DNA from: Immundisolibacter cernigliae
GTDB lineage: Bacteria; Pseudomonadota; Gammaproteobacteria; Immundisolibacterales; Immundisolibacteraceae
DNA length: 64,000 nucleotides
Direction of reading: 5' to 3'
Assembly: GCF_001697225.1 (NCBI RefSeq)
Contig: NZ_CP014671.1
Coordinates: 1,736,001-1,800,000, forward strand
A program made the translations under genes and the position numbers. Positions 16,641-25,376 of this stretch are shown piece by piece. Within the stretch, counting starts at the first letter, position 1, and every line of letters begins with the position of its first letter. The notes under the pieces were generated by a model. The model was not told where the DNA came from and ran no database searches. It saw nothing but the letters and a program-made list of their open reading frames with translations.

Positions 16641-16660
16641 CATCACAATATGTTGTGATG
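16641..16660. promoter_or_regulatory. Second NrdR-like palindrome
   Basis: CATCACAATATGTTGTGATG is a perfect inverted repeat with 8-base arms and contains the same CACAA-N4-TTGTG core as the box at 16476. The two centres are 167 bases apart, near 16 helical turns. It lies between the nrdJ promoter and the yrfG stop and could alternatively act as a short hairpin for yrfG. Confidence 0.5.
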
Positions 16661-16675
16661 GGTCTTGCAGTCGAT

Positions 16676-17332
16676 TCAGGTCTGTGGCAGCAGCTGGCGG
16701 AAGCTTTCGAGCATCGGCAGGTCGGGCAGGAATTGCGGCTCGGCGCGCGAATCCGGCTGCGCGATGGCCAGCAGGTGGCCGATGCCGTAGTCGCGCGCCG
16801 CGCGCAGCACGTGCGCGTTGTCGTCGACCAGCAAGGTGCGTGCCGGGTCGAAACCCTGCTGCGCTTGCAGGCGTGGCCAGAAGTCCGGCGCTTCCTTGGG
16901 CAGGGCCAGATCGTGCGCGCAGATGATCTCGTCCAGCCACGTCGCAAGCCCGGTGCGGGCAAGCTTGAAATCGAGCCCGCTGCGGTGCGAGTTGGTGACC
17001 AGCACGCGCCGCTTGCCGGCCGCGCCCAGCCATTCCAGGAATTCGGGCACCTGCGGGCGCAGGCCGATCAAGTGCGCCAGCTCGGTATTGAGCGCCGCCA
17101 CGTCCAGTTCCAGCAGCTCGCTCCAGTAGGCCATGCAGTAGAAATCCAGCGTGCCGCGGCGGCTCTCGGCCTGGCCGTGGATGACGCTGCGCGCCTCGTG
17201 CAGGCCCAGTCCGCGCCGCTCGCCCCAGGTGCGCGGCAGGTGCTCGAACCAGAAGGCGTTGTCGTAGTGCAGGTCCAGCAGCGTGCCGTCCATGTCCAGC
17301 AGCACGGTGTCGATGCAGCTCCAGTCGATCAT
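16676..17332 (-). CDS. yrfG: GMP/IMP nucleotidase, HAD family (YrfG)
   Basis: A 218-residue HAD-superfamily phosphatase. Motif I is DMDGTLLDLHYDN, with the nucleophile Asp; motif II is the Thr/Ser in VLVTNSH; motif III includes the Lys in LALPKEAPDFW; motif IV is LLVDDN. The sequence and length match YrfG, which dephosphorylates GMP and IMP. The start overlaps the stop of the upstream yggU gene (ATGA), so they are translationally coupled. It ends the yggS-proC-yggT-yggU-yrfG operon. Confidence 0.9.
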   Translation of the reverse strand: MIDWSCIDTVLLDMDGTLLDLHYDNAFWFEHLPRTWGERRGLGLHEARSVIHGQAESRRGTLDFYCMAYWSELLELDVAALNTELAHLIGLRPQVPEFLEWLGAAGKRRVLVTNSHRSGLDFKLARTGLATWLDEIICAHDLALPKEAPDFWPRLQAQQGFDPARTLLVDDNAHVLRAARDYGIGHLLAIAQPDSRAEPQFLPDLPMLESFRQLLPQT

Positions 17333-17634
17333 GACGAAGCCCCCAGCAGGCCCGCCAGGCGCGGGGCGAGCTCGCAACCGGCGCGGATGCTGACTGTCTT
17401 GCGCCGGCCGGTGCTGCCGCTGGCGACGCTCAGCGCGCTGCGTGGCAGGTCCAGGCACTCGGCCAGAAACTGCACCAGCGCCGCGTTGGCGGCGCCGTCC
17501 ACCGGCGGCGCGGTCAGGCGCAATTTCAGGCGGCCGTCGTGCAGGCCGGCCAGTTCGGTGCGCGCCGCCCGTGGTTGCACCAGCAAATCGACCAGCCAGA
17601 CCGCGCCCTGGCGACGATACGGCGCTGCGTTCAC
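17329..17634 (-). CDS. yggU: DUF167 family protein YggU
   Basis: A 101-residue DUF167 protein, with the signature LLVQPRAARTELAGLHDGRLKLRLTAPPVDGAANAALVQFLA near the N-terminus and GSTGRRKTVSI later. The function is unknown; the fold is small alpha/beta. It overlaps both neighbours by four bases (yggT upstream, yrfG downstream). The usual proteobacterial order after proC-yggT is conserved. Confidence 0.92.
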   Translation of the reverse strand: MNAAPYRRQGAVWLVDLLVQPRAARTELAGLHDGRLKLRLTAPPVDGAANAALVQFLAECLDLPRSALSVASGSTGRRKTVSIRAGCELAPRLAGLLGASS

Positions 17635-18224
17635 AGGCCCTGCACCATGATCCGGGCCGCCAAAACGATGAACGGCTGTACCAGCAGGATGTTGACCAAC
17701 TGCACCGCCACCAGCGCCAGCAGCACCGAGAAATCCATGCCGCCCAAGGGCGGGATGATGCGCCGCAGCGGCGCCAGCAGGGGTTCGGTAAGCTGTTCGA
17801 GCAGGCGCAGCATGGGGTTGTAGCCGGCGCCGGCGGCGACCACCCAGCTGGCGATCGCCCGCACGATCAGCAGCGCGCTCAGGGTCAGCATCAGCAGCGA
17901 CAGGGATTGCGCCACCGCCATCAGCAGCGCGCCGATCAGGCCCGGCAGGTAGCCGCGCAGGCCACTGAGGGCATATACCTCCAGCAGCTTGACCAGCAGC
18001 AGCAACACAACCAGCGCCGGCTCGACCCGTGCGCGCATCGGCAGCACGCGGCGCAGGGGTTTGAGCACCGGCTGCGTGACCTTGTAGACGGCCTGCGACA
18101 GCGGGTTGCGAAAGTCGACGTCCATGGCCTGGAACAGCAGGCGCAGCAGCACCAGCGCCGCGTACAGGCCAAACGCCGTCTGTACCAGGAACAGACCGGC
18201 CTGGGTGAGGGGCGAATACACCAT
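17631..18224 (-). CDS. yggT: YggT family membrane protein
   Basis: A 197-residue membrane protein with two copies of the YGGT module. Each has two spans separated by a short basic/proline loop (RNPLSQAVYKVTQPVLKPLRRVLP and GYNPMLRLLEQLTEPLLAPLRRIIPP). YggT has been linked to osmotic and potassium homeostasis, but its biochemical role is not settled. It lies 3 bases downstream of proC and overlaps yggU by four bases. Confidence 0.92.
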   Translation of the reverse strand: MVYSPLTQAGLFLVQTAFGLYAALVLLRLLFQAMDVDFRNPLSQAVYKVTQPVLKPLRRVLPMRARVEPALVVLLLLVKLLEVYALSGLRGYLPGLIGALLMAVAQSLSLLMLTLSALLIVRAIASWVVAAGAGYNPMLRLLEQLTEPLLAPLRRIIPPLGGMDFSVLLALVAVQLVNILLVQPFIVLAARIMVQGL

Positions 18225-18227
18225 GCC

Positions 18228-19049
18228 TCAGTCCTGCGCCTGCCGCGCCAGTTCACCCGCGCGGCGGTTGGCGGCGCCGATTGCCTCGTTGAACAGCCTT
18301 GCCAGCCCGCCGGCCTGCAGCACCTCGAGCGCCGCCTGGGTGGTGCCGCCGGGCGAGGTGACCTGCGCCCGCAGCGTGGCGGGGGCATCACCGCTCTGGG
18401 TGGCCAGCACGGCCGAGCCCAGCGCCGTCTGCAAGGTCAGCCGGCGCGCGACATCGGCGCTCAGGCCCAGTGCCACGCCGGCTTGCTCCATGGCTTCCAT
18501 CACCGCAAAGAAATACGCCGGACCGCTGCCCGACAGCGCCGTGACGGCGTCCAGCTGCGCCTCGTCCGGCACCCACACCACGCTGCCCACGGCACGCAGG
18601 ATGTGCTCCGCCTGCTGCCGCTGCGCGGCGCTGGCCCGGGCATTGGCGTGCAGGGCGCTGATGCCCTGGCGCACCAGCGCCGGCGTGTTGGGCATGCAGC
18701 GCACAACCGGGAAATTGCCGCCCAGCCAGGCGTCGATATCGGCTTCGGTAACCCCGGCAACGATCGACACGATCAGCGGCCGCGTGGACGCAAAGTGCGC
18801 GGCCAGGCCCCGGGCCACCGATTTGAGCACCTGCGGCTTGACCGCCAGCAGCACGACGCTGGCAGCGCCGACCAGATCCTCGCCGCGCGCTGCGGTCAGC
18901 ATGCCGAACTCGCGCGCCAGCGCCTCGCGGCGGTCCCCATCAGGCTCGGCAGCGGCCAGGCGCTCGGCCGGCGTACCGTCGGCAATCAGTCCGCCGAGCA
19001 GCGCACGGCCCATGTTGCCGCCGCCGATGAAGACGATTTCACCCGCCAT
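18228..19049 (-). CDS. proC: Pyrroline-5-carboxylate reductase ProC
   Basis: A 273-residue enzyme that reduces pyrroline-5-carboxylate to proline with NAD(P)H. The N-terminal Rossmann motif is FIGGGNMGRALLGGL, followed by LAVKPQVL, RCMPNTPALVRQG, and the C-terminal substrate and dimer region SGSGPAYFFAVMEAMEQAGVALG. SPGGTTQAALEVL, a typical late motif, is also present. It follows yggS by 25 bases in a conserved operon. Confidence 0.97.
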   Translation of the reverse strand: MAGEIVFIGGGNMGRALLGGLIADGTPAERLAAAEPDGDRREALAREFGMLTAARGEDLVGAASVVLLAVKPQVLKSVARGLAAHFASTRPLIVSIVAGVTEADIDAWLGGNFPVVRCMPNTPALVRQGISALHANARASAAQRQQAEHILRAVGSVVWVPDEAQLDAVTALSGSGPAYFFAVMEAMEQAGVALGLSADVARRLTLQTALGSAVLATQSGDAPATLRAQVTSPGGTTQAALEVLQAGGLARLFNEAIGAANRRAGELARQAQD

Positions 19050-19074
19050 GCCGATTGTCCTTTTCCAAGCCGCA

Positions 19075-19794
19075 TCAATGCCGCGTTGGACGCGGCCCGA
19101 ACAGGGCAGTGCCGATGCGCACTATCGTGGCGCCCTCGGCGACCGCCGCTTCCAGATCGCCACTCATGCCCATCGACAGCGTATCGAGGTCAAAACCCTG
19201 CCCGCGCAGTTCCAGCCACAGCTCGCGCAGCGCCCGCAAGGGTCGACGCTGATCGGCGAAATCGGACGCCGGCGCCGGAACGGCCATCAGTCCACGCAGA
19301 CGCAGCTGCGGCAATCGAGCCACTGCGCGCGCCAGATCGGCCACAGCGACCGGCGCCACGCCGGCCTTGCTCGGCTCGGCATCGATGTTGACCTGCAGGC
19401 ATACGTTCAGTGGCGGGCGGGCCGGTGGACGCGCAGCGGCCAGACGCAGCGCCAGCTGCTCGGACGCCAGCGTATGCACCCAGTCGAAGCGCTGGGCGAC
19501 CTGCGCTGCCTTGTTGCCCTGGATGGCGCCGATGAAGTGCCACTCCAGATCGAGGTCGGCGCAGCCGTCCAGTTTCGGGCACGCTTCCTGCAGGTAGTTT
19601 TCCCCGAAGGCACGCTGGCCCAGCGCAGCGAGTTGCCGAATGTATTCGACAGGCTGGGCCTTGCTCGCCGCCAGCATCACGACACTGCCCGGCGGGCGAC
19701 CAAAACGGTGCTGGGCAACGCGCAGGCGTTCCTGAACGGCCCACCAGCGGGCACCCAGAGACGTTAAAGAATTTGCAGCAGTGGCAGATGTAAT
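19075..19794 (-). CDS. yggS: YggS family pyridoxal-phosphate homeostasis protein (start uncertain)
   Basis: A PLP-binding TIM-barrel-like protein that buffers free pyridoxal phosphate. Visible motifs are LAASKAQPVE (PLP Lys), FGENYLQEA, WHFIGAIQGNKA, VNIDAEPSKAGVAP and LSMGMSGDLEAAVAEGATIVRIG. The first ATG or GTG (19680) would remove about 38 residues of the usual N-terminal helix. Upstream in frame I see no ATG, GTG or TTG; the most sensible start is an ATT codon at 19794, with GGGG upstream. A CTG start or a sequencing error is possible. It is divergent from pilT, as in Pseudomonas. Confidence 0.88.
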   Translation of the reverse strand: MTSATAANSLTSLGARWWAVQERLRVAQHRFGRPPGSVVMLAASKAQPVEYIRQLAALGQRAFGENYLQEACPKLDGCADLDLEWHFIGAIQGNKAAQVAQRFDWVHTLASEQLALRLAAARPPARPPLNVCLQVNIDAEPSKAGVAPVAVADLARAVARLPQLRLRGLMAVPAPASDFADQRRPLRALRELWLELRGQGFDLDTLSMGMSGDLEAAVAEGATIVRIGTALFGPRPTRH

Positions 19795-19887
19795 GGCATA
19801 ACCCCACTGTTGGATCGCGGCGCAGTATAGCAGCGGCCCCTACCGCCCCCGGGTCCGAGGGGCGCTCGCGCAAGGTGCATCGACCGA

Positions 19888-20925
19888 ATGGACATCACTG
19901 AACTGCTGGCATTCACGGTTACCAACAAGGCGTCCGATCTGCATCTGTCGGCGGGCATGCCGCCGATGATCCGCGTCGATGGCGATGTGCGCCGGCTCGA
20001 CCTGCCGGCGCTGGACCACTCGCAGGTCCACGACATGGTGTACGACATCATGAACGACCGCCAGCGCAAGGACTACGAGGAGTTTCTGGAAACCGACTTC
20101 TCGTTCGAGATCCCCGGCCTGGCGCGTTTTCGGGTCAACGCCTTCAACCAGCACCGCGGCGCGGCGGCGGCCTTCCGCAACGTGCCCAACAAGATCCTGA
20201 ACCTGGAGGAGCTCGAAGCACCGCAGGCCTTTGCCGAACTGGCCATGCTGCCGCGCGGCATCGTGCTGGTGACAGGACCCACCGGTTCGGGCAAGTCGAC
20301 CACGCTGGCGGCCATGCTCGACGAGAAGAACCGGGCCGAATACGGCCATGTGGTCACCATCGAGGATCCGATCGAGTTCGTGCACGAGAGCAAGCGCTGC
20401 CTGATCAACCAGCGCGAGGTGCACCGCGATACGCTGGGCTTCAGCGAGGCCCTGCGTTCGGCCCTGCGTGAGGACCCCGACACCATCCTGGTCGGCGAAA
20501 TGCGCGACCTGGAAACGATCCGCCTGGCGCTGACTGCGGCCGAAACCGGGCATCTGGTGTTCGCCACCCTGCACACCAGCTCGGCCGCCAAGACCATCGA
20601 CCGCATCATCGACGTGTTTCCGTCGGGCGAGAAGGACATGGTGCGCGCCATGCTGTCCGAATCGCTGCGCGCGGTGATCGCGCAGACCCTGCTCAAGCGC
20701 ATCGGCGGCGGACGCATCGCCGCGCACGAGATCATGATGGGCACGCCAGCGATTCGAAACCTGATCCGCGAGAACAAGGTGGCGCAGATTTACTCCGCCA
20801 TCCAGACCGGCCAGGCGCACGGCATGCAGACCCTGGACCAGTGTCTGCAAAAGATGGTCACACATCGCAAAGTGAGCCGGGAAGACGCCGCCGTGCGTGC
20901 CGTCAACAAGGAACTGTTCCGCTAG
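19888..20925 (+). CDS. pilT: Type IV pilus retraction ATPase PilT
   Basis: A 345-residue hexameric ATPase that powers pilus retraction and twitching motility. Motifs: Walker A GPTGSGKSTT, Asp box TIEDPIEFVHES, Walker B ILVGEMRDLETI, His box HLVFATLHTSSAAKTIDRI, and the PilT-specific C-terminal AIRNLIRENKVAQ. It acts in the cytoplasm at the base of the pilus. It is followed after 44 bases by pilU and faces the yggS operon across a 93-base gap. Confidence 0.97.
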   Translation: MDITELLAFTVTNKASDLHLSAGMPPMIRVDGDVRRLDLPALDHSQVHDMVYDIMNDRQRKDYEEFLETDFSFEIPGLARFRVNAFNQHRGAAAAFRNVPNKILNLEELEAPQAFAELAMLPRGIVLVTGPTGSGKSTTLAAMLDEKNRAEYGHVVTIEDPIEFVHESKRCLINQREVHRDTLGFSEALRSALREDPDTILVGEMRDLETIRLALTAAETGHLVFATLHTSSAAKTIDRIIDVFPSGEKDMVRAMLSESLRAVIAQTLLKRIGGGRIAAHEIMMGTPAIRNLIRENKVAQIYSAIQTGQAHGMQTLDQCLQKMVTHRKVSREDAAVRAVNKELFR

Positions 20926-20969
20926 CCGGCAACCGCCCGCCGGAACTGCCTCATCACCCGGAGACTGCC

Positions 20970-22169
20970 GTGATCGATTTCGCCACCCTGCTGCAGATGA
21001 TGGTCGACCAGAACTCGTCGGACCTGTTCGTGACCGCCGGCGTCGCGCCCAGCATCAAGACGCACGGCGCCGTGAAGCCGGCCTGTGAGGGAAAGTTCAA
21101 CGCCGAACAGGCGCGCGAGATGTGCTACGGCATCATGAACGAGCGCCAGCGCACGCAGCTGGAGAACACCTTCGAGTGCCAGTACGCCATCTCGGCGCGC
21201 GGCATCGGGCGCTTCCGCGTCAGCACCTTCATCCAGCGCGGCAACGTCGGCATGGTGGTGCGCAAGATCGAGACCCACATCCCGACCCTGGAAGAGCTGC
21301 AGGTGCCGATGGTGCTGCGCGAGATCTCCATGATCAAGCGAGGCCTGGCGCTGATGGTGGGCGGCACCGGCACCGGCAAGTCGACCACCCTGGCGGCCAT
21401 GGTCGGCTACCGCAACCACAACAGCACCGGCCACATCATCACCATCGAGGATCCGATCGAGTACCTGCACGACCACGCCGGCTGCATCGTCACCCAGCGC
21501 GAGGTGGGAGTGGACACCATGTCCTTCGAGGACGCGCTCAAGAACACGCTGCGCCAGGCGCCCGACGTGATCCTGATCGGCGAAATCCGTGCCCGCGAAA
21601 CCATGGAACACGCCATCGCCTTTGCCGAAACCGGCCATCTGTGCCTGGCCACGCTGCACGCCAACAACGCCAACCAGGCGCTGGACCGCATCATCAACTT
21701 CTTTCCCGAGGACCGGCGCCAGCAGCTGCTGATGGACCTGTCGCTGAACCTGCGAGCGATCGTCTCGCAGCGCCTGCTGCCGACTGCGGACGGCAGCGGC
21801 AGGCGAGCGGCGGTGGAGGTAATGCTGGCCAGCCCGCTGATCACGGACCTGATCCGCAAGGGCCTGGTGCACGAGATCAAGCCGATCATGGCGCGCTCGA
21901 ACGAGCTTGGCATGCGCACCTTCGATCAGGCCTTGCACGCCCTGTATGCCGAAGGCGTCATCACCTACGACGAGGCCATCGCCAACGCCGATTCGGCCAA
22001 CGATTTGCGCCTGCTGATCAAGCTGGAGCGCGATGGCGCGGCGACCCAGATGGCGCAGGATTCGCAGAAATTCTCACTCAAGCAGGAGGTCAAGGACGAG
22101 CCGGCACCGCTGGTGTTCAGCCGTCCGCTGCCGATGGCCTCCCGACCGGGCGAAGGCCAGAACAGCTAG
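20970..22169 (+). CDS. pilU: PilT/PilU-type pilus retraction ATPase
   Basis: A 399-residue paralogue of PilT that supports retraction, especially under load. Motifs: Walker A GGTGTGKSTT, TIEDPIEYLHDH, ILIGEIRARETM, and HLCLATLHANNANQALDRI. The start is GTG at 20970 with CCGGAG upstream; a longer in-frame ATG lies inside pilT and is not needed. The tail after residue 350 is Gln/Lys/Pro-rich, as in PilU. A REP doublet lies downstream. Confidence 0.96.
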   Translation: MIDFATLLQMMVDQNSSDLFVTAGVAPSIKTHGAVKPACEGKFNAEQAREMCYGIMNERQRTQLENTFECQYAISARGIGRFRVSTFIQRGNVGMVVRKIETHIPTLEELQVPMVLREISMIKRGLALMVGGTGTGKSTTLAAMVGYRNHNSTGHIITIEDPIEYLHDHAGCIVTQREVGVDTMSFEDALKNTLRQAPDVILIGEIRARETMEHAIAFAETGHLCLATLHANNANQALDRIINFFPEDRRQQLLMDLSLNLRAIVSQRLLPTADGSGRRAAVEVMLASPLITDLIRKGLVHEIKPIMARSNELGMRTFDQALHALYAEGVITYDEAIANADSANDLRLLIKLERDGAATQMAQDSQKFSLKQEVKDEPAPLVFSRPLPMASRPGEGQNS

Positions 22170-22212
22170 GGAACGGCGTTTCCCGCAGTGCGGGGACGCG
22201 CTGCCAAAAACT

Positions 22213-22265
22213 GTAGGAGCCCGGCTGCGCCGGGCGATCATCGCGCAGCGAAGCTGCGCTCCTAC
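22213..22265. repeat. Facing GTAG hairpins downstream of pilU (REP family 2)
   Basis: 22213-22236 reads GTAGGAGCCCGGCTGCG and closes with CCGGGC; 22242-22265 reads inversely from GTAGGAGCGCAGCTTCG. The arms differ in stem sequence but share the GTAGGAG head. They sit between convergent pilU and the flavin oxidoreductase gene and could also end transcription. Confidence 0.8.
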
Positions 22266-22339
22266 CAGGTTTCTCCCCGTGGCGGGCGCCGAGAAATCCC
22301 GGATGGATTCAGTCAGCGCTTCCCCAGGACCCAGCCGGC

Positions 22340-23302
22340 TCAACGCACCGGCAGACGCCCGAGCGCAGCACCCGCCTCGACCAGAAAATCCCGCACGATG
22401 CTGCCGGCCGGCTTGATGTCGTGCACGCCGCCGCAGCTTTGGCCGGTCGGCAGGCAGCCGCGGTCCGGGTCATCGCTGGTGCCCAGCAGGTCCAGCACAC
22501 CGGCTTGCCGCGACACCTCCATCTGCTGCGGAAACGGCAGGATGTCCGCCTCGCGGCCGACCCAGGAATCCGTGTAGCTGTTGCGAAAGCCGCGCATCTG
22601 CTTGCCGCTGTAACAGCGCGTGAGCGTGGTGTCGCTGGCCTCGGCGCTGACGATGCGCCGTTTCCACGAATCGACGGCGCGGGCCTCGTCGCTGGCGATG
22701 AAGCGCGTGCCCAGCACCACGCCCTGCGCGCCCATGGCCAGCGCCGCCACCAGCTGACTGCCGTGGGCGATGCCGCCGGCCGCCAGTACCGGCGTGTCGC
22801 CGGCCGCCGCCACCACCTGCGGTATCAGGCTCCAGGTGCCGATGTTGCCGGTGTGGCCGCCGGCATCGGTGCCTTGCGCCACGATGAAATCCACGCCGGC
22901 CGCGACCACCTTTCGGGCGTGGCGGGGCGCGCCGATCATGGCGCCGACTTTCATGCCGGCCCGGCGCAGCTGGGGCATCAGTTCGACCGGCAGGCCCAGC
23001 GCCGACAGGAAGATCGGGCAACCCTCGTCCATCATCACGTCGATTTGGGCGTCGAACACGCCGGCCATCGGCACCAGCAGGTCCAGCGCCCAGGGCTTGT
23101 CGGTGAGGGACTTGATCTCCCGGATGTGCTCGCGAATCTGCGCCGGCTCCACCCCGGCGGCGCCGTACACACCAAGGCCACCGGCATTGCTGACCGCGGC
23201 GACCAGTTTGGGCCAGGACACGCCGCCCATGCCGGCCAGCACGATCGGCAGGTCGATACCGATGCGTTCGCAAAACGGGGTACGAAATTGGCTTGAAGTC
23301 AC
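22340..23302 (-). CDS. NAD(P)H-dependent flavin oxidoreductase / nitronate monooxygenase family
   Basis: A 320-residue FMN-binding TIM barrel of the nitronate monooxygenase (2-nitropropane dioxygenase) family. It has LPIVLAGMGGVSWPKLVAAVSNAGGLGVYG at the start, the phosphate/flavin segment VAQGTDAGGHTG, and ALAMGAQGVVLGTRFIASDEA. Family members oxidise nitronates or act as NAD(P)H:quinone or enoyl reductases. It follows the dioxygenase beta subunit by 8 bases, so it is probably co-transcribed and may act on a dioxygenase product or supply electrons. That role is inferred. Confidence 0.85.
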   Translation of the reverse strand: MTSSQFRTPFCERIGIDLPIVLAGMGGVSWPKLVAAVSNAGGLGVYGAAGVEPAQIREHIREIKSLTDKPWALDLLVPMAGVFDAQIDVMMDEGCPIFLSALGLPVELMPQLRRAGMKVGAMIGAPRHARKVVAAGVDFIVAQGTDAGGHTGNIGTWSLIPQVVAAAGDTPVLAAGGIAHGSQLVAALAMGAQGVVLGTRFIASDEARAVDSWKRRIVSAEASDTTLTRCYSGKQMRGFRNSYTDSWVGREADILPFPQQMEVSRQAGVLDLLGTSDDPDRGCLPTGQSCGGVHDIKPAGSIVRDFLVEAGAALGRLPVR

Positions 23303-23310
23303 GGGCAGCC

Positions 23311-23805
23311 TCAGACCAGATAGAAATCGAGCAGGGTCGGGATGTAGTCGTTCAGCACGCTGATCTTCTGGCGCGTGATGCGCCAGTCGGCGCCGTCGCG
23401 GCGCAGCGTGTGCTGGTAGTGGCCAAAGTAGGCCTGCGACTGCGCCCGCCAGTGGTAGTCCACCCGAAAGGCGGCAAACAGCCGGATCGCGTCGTCACCG
23501 GCTTCGTCCACCTGGATGTTGGTGATGGCGTGACAGGTGCGCGGCATGGGGTCGGACGCCACCGAGGTGCCCGACTGCACCCGCCACACCCGGTCCGCCA
23601 GACGCGAGCGCAGGTCGTAGTAGATCAGCGACACCTGCGTGTCCGGGTCTTCGGTCTGGCGCTGCTCGCTCAGCCAGGCCGGCACCCAGTACTCGCAATC
23701 CTCGGTGAACAGGTCCAGCCATTCCTGCCAGCGCCGCTCGTCGAGCAGCCGGCCCTGGCGGTACAGCAGCGCGCTGCCGGTGGTGAGTGCCTGTTCGGGA
23801 CTCAT
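23311..23805 (-). CDS. Aromatic ring-hydroxylating dioxygenase beta subunit
   Basis: A 164-residue protein with the NTF2-like cone fold of small subunits of Rieske oxygenases. Visible family features are LYRQGRLLDERRWQEWLDLFTEDCEYWVPAW, then YDLRSRLADRVWRVQSGTS and a C-terminal RKIFVLNDYIP-like segment (RQKISVLNDYIPTLLDFY). It supports the alpha subunit structurally. The start overlaps the alpha stop by four bases (ATGA), which favours 23805 over a longer in-frame start. Confidence 0.9.
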   Translation of the reverse strand: MSPEQALTTGSALLYRQGRLLDERRWQEWLDLFTEDCEYWVPAWLSEQRQTEDPDTQVSLIYYDLRSRLADRVWRVQSGTSVASDPMPRTCHAITNIQVDEAGDDAIRLFAAFRVDYHWRAQSQAYFGHYQHTLRRDGADWRITRQKISVLNDYIPTLLDFYLV

Positions 23806-25163
23806 GGCGTCAGCTCGCTGGCCAGGCCGACCTTGATGCGCCGCGCCCACTCGCGATACGAGCCGTGGAACACGGTTTCGTCCTGCACGTCCGAGCGGCC
23901 GCTGGACGAGGTCAGCGGCGTGATGCCGATCTCCCGCGCGAACTCATCCGGCCCCTGAATCACCTGGCCCAGCCCGCGCAGATGGCCGAGGCCAACCGCC
24001 GGCCCACCGCGCGCCGCAAGACCGGCCTGCACCGACTCGTAAACGCGCGAGTCGTCCGGCGTGGCCAGGCCGGTCGGGTTGAAGAAATCCTCGAACTGGT
24101 GAATCCGCAGCTTGCGCTGGTCGGCCGGCTCGCCCTGCGGGCCGATGCAGTAGCTGCGCATCTCGGTGCGGTCCACCGCCAGCGGGCGCATGACGCGCAT
24201 CTGGATGCAGGCGTTGCACGAGAACTGCAGGTTCGGGAACACCGTGAAATTGATGGTCCTGAGCATCATGTCGGCCCGCTGCTGGCCGACGCGCGCCTTG
24301 AGCGCGTCGTACTGGCGGTACAGCGGGCGCACTTCCGGGTTGGCGGTATGGATCCAGATCGCGCCGTGGCCGTTGGCGAAGGTGTAGCTGCCCGACGGGA
24401 TGGCCGGATCGACGAAATCGGCGATGTCGATGTTGCGAAAATTGCTGCCGCCGCTGGCGCGCGAGGCGGCGATGTTCATGAAGCTCGGGTGGGTGGAGGT
24501 CAGGTGATAGGCGTCCAGACAGTTCTCGAGCTGCATCTTCCAGTTGGCGTCGTAGGTGTAGTACGAGCGGCCGGGGATGACCTCGGTGCCGTGCTCGGAC
24601 TGGTCGACGATCATGTCCAGGAACGCGCTGATGCCGGCCAGGTGTTCCTCCAGCGGCGGCACGTCGGGACTGAGGCTGCCGAACAGGAAGCCGCGGTAGT
24701 TGCCAAAGCGCGCCAGCGGCGGCAGGCGCGTGTCGGCCTGCTCGAAATGCGCCGGGTACGCGCCCTGCGCGCGGTCCTTGACCAGCACGCAGTCGCCGCG
24801 GGCGTCGAAGGTCCAGCCGTGGTACGGGCAGACGTGGAACTTGCGGTTGCCCGATTCGCTCTGGCACACCGCCGCGCCCTTGTGCGGGCACACGTTCAGG
24901 AAGGCGCCGAGCTTGCCCTTGTCGTCGCGGTGCAGCAGCACCGGCTGGCGGCCGATCCAGGTGGCCAGGTAGTCGAGCGGTTTGGGCAGCTGCGTTTCGT
25001 GCGCCAGGAACACCCAGTGGCGCTCGAACACGTGGCGCATTTCCAGCTCGAACAGCGCCGGGTCGCGGTACACGTCACGGTGGACATCGAACACGCCGGC
25101 GGCCGGGTCGTCGCGCAGGTAGCGTTCGGGCAGCGGCAGGGCGCTGTCATGGATGGCGTTCAT
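23802..25163 (-). CDS. Rieske aromatic ring-hydroxylating dioxygenase alpha subunit
   Basis: A 453-residue catalytic subunit. The Rieske [2Fe-2S] ligands are CPH near residue 92 and CPYH about 20 residues later. The mononuclear iron site follows as NCLDAYHLTSTH, the usual D..YH....H pattern. Such enzymes insert O2 into aromatic rings or carry out related oxidations in catabolism of benzoate-, anthranilate- or PAH-type compounds; the substrate cannot be read here. No ferredoxin or ferredoxin reductase gene lies nearby, so electrons must come from elsewhere or from the downstream flavoprotein. GGAGGAG precedes the start. A class II aldolase operon diverges from it. Confidence 0.93.
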   Translation of the reverse strand: MNAIHDSALPLPERYLRDDPAAGVFDVHRDVYRDPALFELEMRHVFERHWVFLAHETQLPKPLDYLATWIGRQPVLLHRDDKGKLGAFLNVCPHKGAAVCQSESGNRKFHVCPYHGWTFDARGDCVLVKDRAQGAYPAHFEQADTRLPPLARFGNYRGFLFGSLSPDVPPLEEHLAGISAFLDMIVDQSEHGTEVIPGRSYYTYDANWKMQLENCLDAYHLTSTHPSFMNIAASRASGGSNFRNIDIADFVDPAIPSGSYTFANGHGAIWIHTANPEVRPLYRQYDALKARVGQQRADMMLRTINFTVFPNLQFSCNACIQMRVMRPLAVDRTEMRSYCIGPQGEPADQRKLRIHQFEDFFNPTGLATPDDSRVYESVQAGLAARGGPAVGLGHLRGLGQVIQGPDEFAREIGITPLTSSSGRSDVQDETVFHGSYREWARRIKVGLASELTP

Positions 25164-25376
25164 GGGTTTCTCCTCCGGTCCACGGGCGGCGATCCGCCGC
25201 TGCGTTTGTTAGCTGTCGCGTAGGCGCCATCCGTGGCGCGGCAACTTTAACGATCGTAAGGTAGGTGCCGCAAGCGCGCCGCCGGGCGCTATGCTTCACC
25301 GAACTCGCGCCGGTACATCGGCGCACCGTTCACGTGGCTACGGATGGCCCGCCCATGACCCGAGGAGAAACACGCC

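Noticed and set aside
16391-16675. Possible cobalamin riboswitch upstream of the B12-dependent reductase
   Set aside because: No B12-box-like conserved core could be seen; the region is explained by a promoter and palindromes.
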